Source of the DNA: an uncultured Clostridia bacterium
GTDB taxonomy: Bacteria; Bacillota; Clostridia; Lachnospirales; CAG-274
Assembly: GCA_947632615.1 (NCBI GenBank)
Contig: CANRPW010000011.1
Coordinates: 1 to 64,000, forward strand
Direction: 5' to 3'
DNA length: 64,000 bases
Position 1 is the first letter of the stretch, and each line of letters begins with the position of its first letter. This document shows, in pieces, positions 60,019 to 64,000 of this stretch. The translations under genes and the position numbers were made by a program. The notes beneath the pieces were generated by a model. The model did no database searches, was not told the origin of the DNA, and saw only the letters and a program-made list of their open reading frames with translations.

Positions 60019-63000
60019 TTATGAAGCCTTAACATATTTATACGATGCTCTGAGCACCTTTTTCATTATTTGCTCTGCATCTGCACTGTTTACAACACCA
60101 TTGCGGTCAACATCGCCCTTCTTAACGCTCCAGTCGCTGTTCTGTGCGCCTGACTCAATGCGATAAGCAATAGCTGCATCATTACTTGTTACAATACCGT
60201 CGCCGTCTATATCTCCGTCAGGATCAGTTACAAATTCGCCGTTGCCTTCAAGATCTATATCAAAAAATCTGACCTTGTTATACTTTTGGATATATGTTGT
60301 GTCCTGAGCTGCATCAACAGCAAAGCCAACATAGCATGTTGTCGGAAGAGTTGTTATATAATCGGCAAGCTTTGTCCAATTAGCAGTAGTTGCTGAAGCT
60401 GCATTGTAAGAGCAGCCATACATTGTAATGATCTGACCCTGTCTTACAAGTCTGAGCCAAGGATAGTTAGGCTCTTCGCCCTGCCTTGTCTGAAGCACGC
60501 TCATAAACTTGCTTATGTCTGTGCTTCCCTTAGTTATTGTAGAAACATTGATTCCATTTTCAGTTCTTACAAACGGTCCCATATTCTTAGCGCGTATAGG
60601 ATTTCCGTCTGAGCCAACATTGCTTTCAAAATCCTCACCCTTAAGATATGTCACTGCATTCATATAAAACTCAGGCTTTGCATCTGTAAGTGATGCCCTT
60701 ACCATAAGACCTGCCTTCTGTGTATAATCTATCTTTGCCCAGGTGTCAACCTTTGCGCTTATATCGAAGTCGCCATCCATCTCCTTATAGTCAAAGAAGA
60801 ATGAGTCATTTCCCTGAGTGCCTGTTGAATCGGGTCTGCCTATAACTCCGCTGCCCTGAACAATAAGTGAACCGTTATCATATGATACGCTTCCCTTACT
60901 TTTTCCTATATTAGCAGCCGTAAAGCCATCTACATTGGTATTTTTAGATTTAACAACTGTTATCTGTATAGGCTCCGACAGAGTAATAGGTGCATAACTA
61001 TTATTTGATGCCGCCTTATATTTAACGATAAGGCTATGCGCTCCTATGTCTGTAGGCGCTGTAAACGTAAGTGACTCAGCCACCTTCTCTCCGTCTATAA
61101 GCACGCTGCAATTTTCCTCGGAAACGCTGCCGGCTATACCGATAGTATATTCCGTTCCCGCAATAATATCAGTGTTTAAATCATCGAAGGCTTCGCCTTC
61201 CTCACCCTTTACACTTGTTATATCAAGCTGGCTGCTTAAAACCGTTCTTTTAGCCGTGTCTCTCTTAACACCAAGACCATTTCTGCCCCATGCGCCAAGT
61301 ATATCGTTAATATAAACCTCAAGATATGTATATCCGTAGAAAGGACTTGCCTCATCTGTAATAAGAGTGGTTGACTTAGCGCCGGCAGGCATATTGAGTT
61401 TTGCTTCATAAGAATCCTCTATACCGTTCTTATCCACATCAGAATTGTCAGTATAAACCTCATCCTCATATCCGCCGGCTTCCTTCTCACTGTTTACAAA
61501 TGAGCCTGTGCCGTTCTCTACTTCTTCAATAAGTCTTGCATCCTGAGCATCTCTTACATAGCTTGCGCCAACTCCGTTAAGCACTGCATCGTATGCAGCC
61601 GGTGCAGAGGTTGCCTTATAATCATTTGTAAGAGCAAATCTTGTATCGACAAAATTAGCCAAACTCTTCTCATACCATGCAAAGGCATCTCTGTCATCTG
61701 CCGCTTGGCCGCTAATATAGTTTCCGCTTAAATAGTATGTACTCTTTGAAGTTTCAGAAGAGTCAAAGTCCATTATTCTGCGAATAACCTTTTCAAGAGT
61801 ATTAGGCCCTTCCTTATAATAGTTGCCCTCAAAGTTCACCTGAGCGTTGCCTCTTTCACCGCCGTATGAAGAATTATGACCCCAGTTATATACAACATTG
61901 TTTGCATAAGTCATAAGGTTGTCATATTTCTTTCCGCCATACTCAAAGCCACCCTCAAATCTTGGGTTTCTTGTTCCGTTGTGCGCCCAAAGGTTATGAG
62001 TTATAGTAGTTTCATAGCCGTTCAGGAGAGAGCCCATGCCGTGCTTAAACTCGTTTTCTCCTGCTAAAAGCTCGGCATCAGTGTTGTTTGCGCCGTTCTT
62101 ATTTACCATAGCAAGACCGCTTGAAATTATATTATAAGAAATAGTAGAGTCAATAAGCTCCTTTGCGCTGAAGGTCTCGTCAACACCCCAGCCAAAGCTG
62201 CAGTGATCTATAACTATATTCTTGCCCGATGCGGTAGCGCCGTCTATCTCATATCCCTCGCCTGTACGGAAACGAACATATCTCATAATTATGTTCTCCC
62301 CTGATACATTACAAGTTCCTCCTGCAATAGTAATTCCGCCGCCGGGAGCTGTCTGTCCTGCGATAGTCGTATTACTGCCTATATCAAAACGTCTTTGGGA
62401 TTTTGTAGCCTTAGGGTCTATATGTATGGTTCCGCCTACTGAAAATACAATAGTAAGGGGAACATTCTCGCTTCCCTTGACTTTTCTGTGCTTAAGTCCG
62501 TAGCGAAGGGAACCGGGGATATCTTCAGAAACGCTGTCCTCAAGATTTGTTACTACATAAACCTCTCCTTCAGTAGACATTGTGGAACGTCCGCCGCTTG
62601 CATATCTTCCGCCGCCCTCAACTCCGGGGAAGGCATCAACCTTTATAACATCGCTTCCACTTGCCGTAAATTCTGTTGTAAAGCCGTCTTCTATTGAAGG
62701 ATCAAGTGTAATGGGTTTTCCTGCGCTGTCAAGAGGAACTACCTTTACAACATAAGACTTGCCCTCTTCAAGAAGACTGTCAGCTTTGGGGAATTCCTCA
62801 ACCATCTGATTTACAAGGAAAACACTGTTCTTGCCGTCCTCTATATATGTTTTTCCGTTCATATCGGTTTTTGTGCTTGTTCCGTCCGGGTCGGGGAAAC
62901 GAAGCTTCTTCTGATGAAGCGGCACAGACAATGTATCAGCCGTCTTAAATGTACTTCCGTTGTCATCTGAATATTGTATCTCATATTTTAAAGCAAAGCC

Positions 63001-63510
63001 ATTAGATACCACCGTAGTATCAATATAACCCGTAGTACCCGTCAGATAATTGGGGCCTTGACCATAATTGGCATAATCCAAAACCTCAGGCGCATCTGCG
63101 CTTGGCTTTTCGTCTACAATACCCATTATAACATTCTCTGCTCCCGTAACATTTACAGAAGCTGAGCCTGAATTTCCTGCCTGCCAGCCATTATAAGCAA
63201 TAAGCATTCCTCTGTAAGGCACAGACCAGCTTGCCATAGGGTCTTTAGCATCTACAGGCGTTTGAGTTTCTTTCATGGCATAAGCCTTAAGCGGATTTTC
63301 ATTTAATAAATGCTGTCCGTCTGCACTGACTACAGGCCATGTAAGAACAACCTTAGTCCCAACATTATCGACCTCAACGCCTGTAGTTGTTCTGTAGTCA
63401 TATTCGTCCTCTGTTACGCTTGCCCTTGCATAGGTAGCTACAGCCGTCTGAACAAACATTCCGCAGACCATTACGGCAGACATCAAAGCCGCCAAAAGTC
63501 TCTTTTTCAT
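60019..63510 (-). CDS. secreted pectate lyase-like protein with dockerin
   Basis: The 1163-residue extracellular protein starts with a signal peptide (about 1-30). A beta-sandwich region (about 40-285) is followed by a parallel beta-helix (about 290-620) with AFPGVEGGGRYASGGR, VIDHCSFGWGVDETFS and LWAHNGTRNPRFEGG, as in family PL1-like pectate lyases. Then come a calcium-type DVDKNGIEDSYE stretch, an Ig-like domain (about 745-855), a DUF1349-like lectin fold (about 865-1085) and a C-terminal type I dockerin (about 1096-1163) with two repeats DIDGDGIVTSND and DVDRNGVVNSAD. It should cleave pectin and dock to a cohesin. No scaffoldin is in the window. Confidence 0.9.
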   Translation of the reverse strand: MKKRLLAALMSAVMVCGMFVQTAVATYARASVTEDEYDYRTTTGVEVDNVGTKVVLTWPVVSADGQHLLNENPLKAYAMKETQTPVDAKDPMASWSVPYRGMLIAYNGWQAGNSGSASVNVTGAENVIMGIVDEKPSADAPEVLDYANYGQGPNYLTGTTGYIDTTVVSNGFALKYEIQYSDDNGSTFKTADTLSVPLHQKKLRFPDPDGTSTKTDMNGKTYIEDGKNSVFLVNQMVEEFPKADSLLEEGKSYVVKVVPLDSAGKPITLDPSIEDGFTTEFTASGSDVIKVDAFPGVEGGGRYASGGRSTMSTEGEVYVVTNLEDSVSEDIPGSLRYGLKHRKVKGSENVPLTIVFSVGGTIHIDPKATKSQRRFDIGSNTTIAGQTAPGGGITIAGGTCNVSGENIIMRYVRFRTGEGYEIDGATASGKNIVIDHCSFGWGVDETFSAKELIDSTISYNIISSGLAMVNKNGANNTDAELLAGENEFKHGMGSLLNGYETTITHNLWAHNGTRNPRFEGGFEYGGKKYDNLMTYANNVVYNWGHNSSYGGERGNAQVNFEGNYYKEGPNTLEKVIRRIMDFDSSETSKSTYYLSGNYISGQAADDRDAFAWYEKSLANFVDTRFALTNDYKATSAPAAYDAVLNGVGASYVRDAQDARLIEEVENGTGSFVNSEKEAGGYEDEVYTDNSDVDKNGIEDSYEAKLNMPAGAKSTTLITDEASPFYGYTYLEVYINDILGAWGRNGLGVKRDTAKRTVLSSQLDITSVKGEEGEAFDDLNTDIIAGTEYTIGIAGSVSEENCSVLIDGEKVAESLTFTAPTDIGAHSLIVKYKAASNNSYAPITLSEPIQITVVKSKNTNVDGFTAANIGKSKGSVSYDNGSLIVQGSGVIGRPDSTGTQGNDSFFFDYKEMDGDFDISAKVDTWAKIDYTQKAGLMVRASLTDAKPEFYMNAVTYLKGEDFESNVGSDGNPIRAKNMGPFVRTENGINVSTITKGSTDISKFMSVLQTRQGEEPNYPWLRLVRQGQIITMYGCSYNAASATTANWTKLADYITTLPTTCYVGFAVDAAQDTTYIQKYNKVRFFDIDLEGNGEFVTDPDGDIDGDGIVTSNDAAIAYRIESGAQNSDWSVKKGDVDRNGVVNSADAEQIMKKVLRASYKYVKAS

Positions 63511-63552
63511 GTATTTACCTCCCTGTCATATAATCTTTTGATTTATGTTAAT

Positions 63553-63558
63553 ATTATA
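63553..63558 (-). promoter_or_regulatory. extended -10 promoter of the pectate lyase gene
   Basis: On the minus strand, TGGTATAAT gives an extended -10 (TATAAT at 63553-63558) 43 nt before the ATG. No good -35 stands at 17 nt. Confidence 0.5.
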
Positions 63559-63612
63559 CCATAATTGTAAGTCAAAAGAAACAACTTTTTTATATTTTTG
63601 ATAAGCAATATA

Positions 63613-64000
63613 CTATAAAATATCATAAAGCACTAGCCCGCCTCTGCGGCTATAGCCTGTGTCCCACAACACGTCAAAATCAAGCCACTGCCAATTGCCA
63701 TAGGTCACAGCCTTCACCATAAACTTATCTTCATACTCTTCATAACCGTTTAGCAAATACCAATGCCACACATAATCTTCCATATTTTTGTTTCTGTGAT
63801 GAAGTGTAAGGCTCGCCACGGGAAACCCCCTGTCTATACTATCCTTAACTGTCCTCTTGGCATCATCCACGCTTTCGTTGCCCTCAAAGGGATAAAGAGA
63901 TAAGCCCCTGTCTACTCCCATATCTTTTACATATTCCATAAAACCGTCAATATATATGTCCGTTCTGTTTATACCCGTCATACGAGGGCTTAAATATGGC
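63613..64000 (-). CDS. C-terminal part of an unknown protein (cut by the window edge)
   Basis: The frame stays open to position 64000 (reading PYLSPR before the first in-frame Met), so 63981 is probably an internal Met and the gene begins outside. The visible 129 residues include GFPVASLTLHHRN, YVWHWYLLNGYEEYE and VTYGNWQWLDFDVLWDTGY. The spacing of a His in a Trp-His-Trp strand before a Gly-Tyr recalls C39/papain-like folds, but the Cys half would lie outside. Function unknown. Confidence 0.6.
   Translation of the reverse strand, partial: PYLSPRMTGINRTDIYIDGFMEYVKDMGVDRGLSLYPFEGNESVDDAKRTVKDSIDRGFPVASLTLHHRNKNMEDYVWHWYLLNGYEEYEDKFMVKAVTYGNWQWLDFDVLWDTGYSRRGGLVLYDIL

Overview
The window reads as chromosome of a low-GC Gram-positive anaerobe of the class Clostridia. 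The evidence is gene content (MecA, YqeG, long-form HPF, Jag/YidC, RecD2, paired GlgC/GlgD), a leucine T-box, AGGAGG-type ribosome binding sites and many TTGACA-17-TATAAT promoters. A secreted pectate-lyase-like protein with a C-terminal dockerin points to a gut or rumen plant-fibre degrader. The genus is not decidable from this sequence.

Layout. 1-141: a strong leftward promoter and a leader that probably belongs to an rRNA operon just outside the window. 190-2666: leftward operon yqeG-aroE-aroKQ (shikimate pathway, with kinase and type II dehydroquinase fused). 2680-10952: leftward genes galT-like, oligopeptide-binding lipoprotein, lytic transglycosylase, coaE, polA, dCMP deaminase, a small unknown gene and an rRNA/tRNA methyltransferase. 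11332-17296: guaB (rightward), an ACT protein and a lipoprotein (leftward), then recA-recX-TPR (rightward). 17839-22128: leftward deoD-livH-livM-livG-livF behind a consensus promoter, an operator-like dyad and an attenuator-like hairpin. 22385-23075: hpt. 23081-23960: a probable invertible promoter next to a small tyrosine recombinase gene. 24031-30798: translation and secretion genes rpsL-rpsG-fusA, tuf, yidC-jag. 30943-37065: glmM-glmS-mtnN-AI-2E exporter family-CPBP protease. 37047-40001: a large GT-C-like membrane protein, a small membrane ORF and a probable 6S RNA. 40042-45285: fba, a leucine T-box with leuA and an aminotransferase, and a CDF metal exporter. 45579-51733: recD2-comF, an unknown gene, hpf, mecA and a small membrane protein. 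51795-59319: murC, glgC-glgD, an RpiB-like isomerase, a NUDIX hydrolase, an RsmF-type methyltransferase and a flavodoxin-like protein. 59386-63510: repeats and the pectate lyase-dockerin gene. 63613-64000: the 3' part of an unknown gene.

Two things stand out. (1) At 23090-23270, perfect 18-bp inverted repeats enclose 145 bp carrying a perfect consensus promoter aimed at a catalytic-domain-only tyrosine recombinase. This is the architecture of a fim-type phase switch, but here the recombinase drives its own expression. (2) At least fifteen GC-rich intergenic elements (A to O below) share one plan: a conserved 5' end (GCCGACCA..CTGCGG), a long near-perfect hairpin (HP1, stems of 16 to 52 bp), a CCGCGGG linker, a second hairpin (HP2), and a 3' end GGGGCAACC. 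Arms differ between copies yet stay paired, and HP1 and HP2 are recombined independently among copies. I know no named family that matches.

No tRNA gene, CRISPR array or intact insertion sequence was seen. Promoter calls are by eye on spacing and hexamer match, and starts were moved to the codon with the best ribosome binding site where stated.
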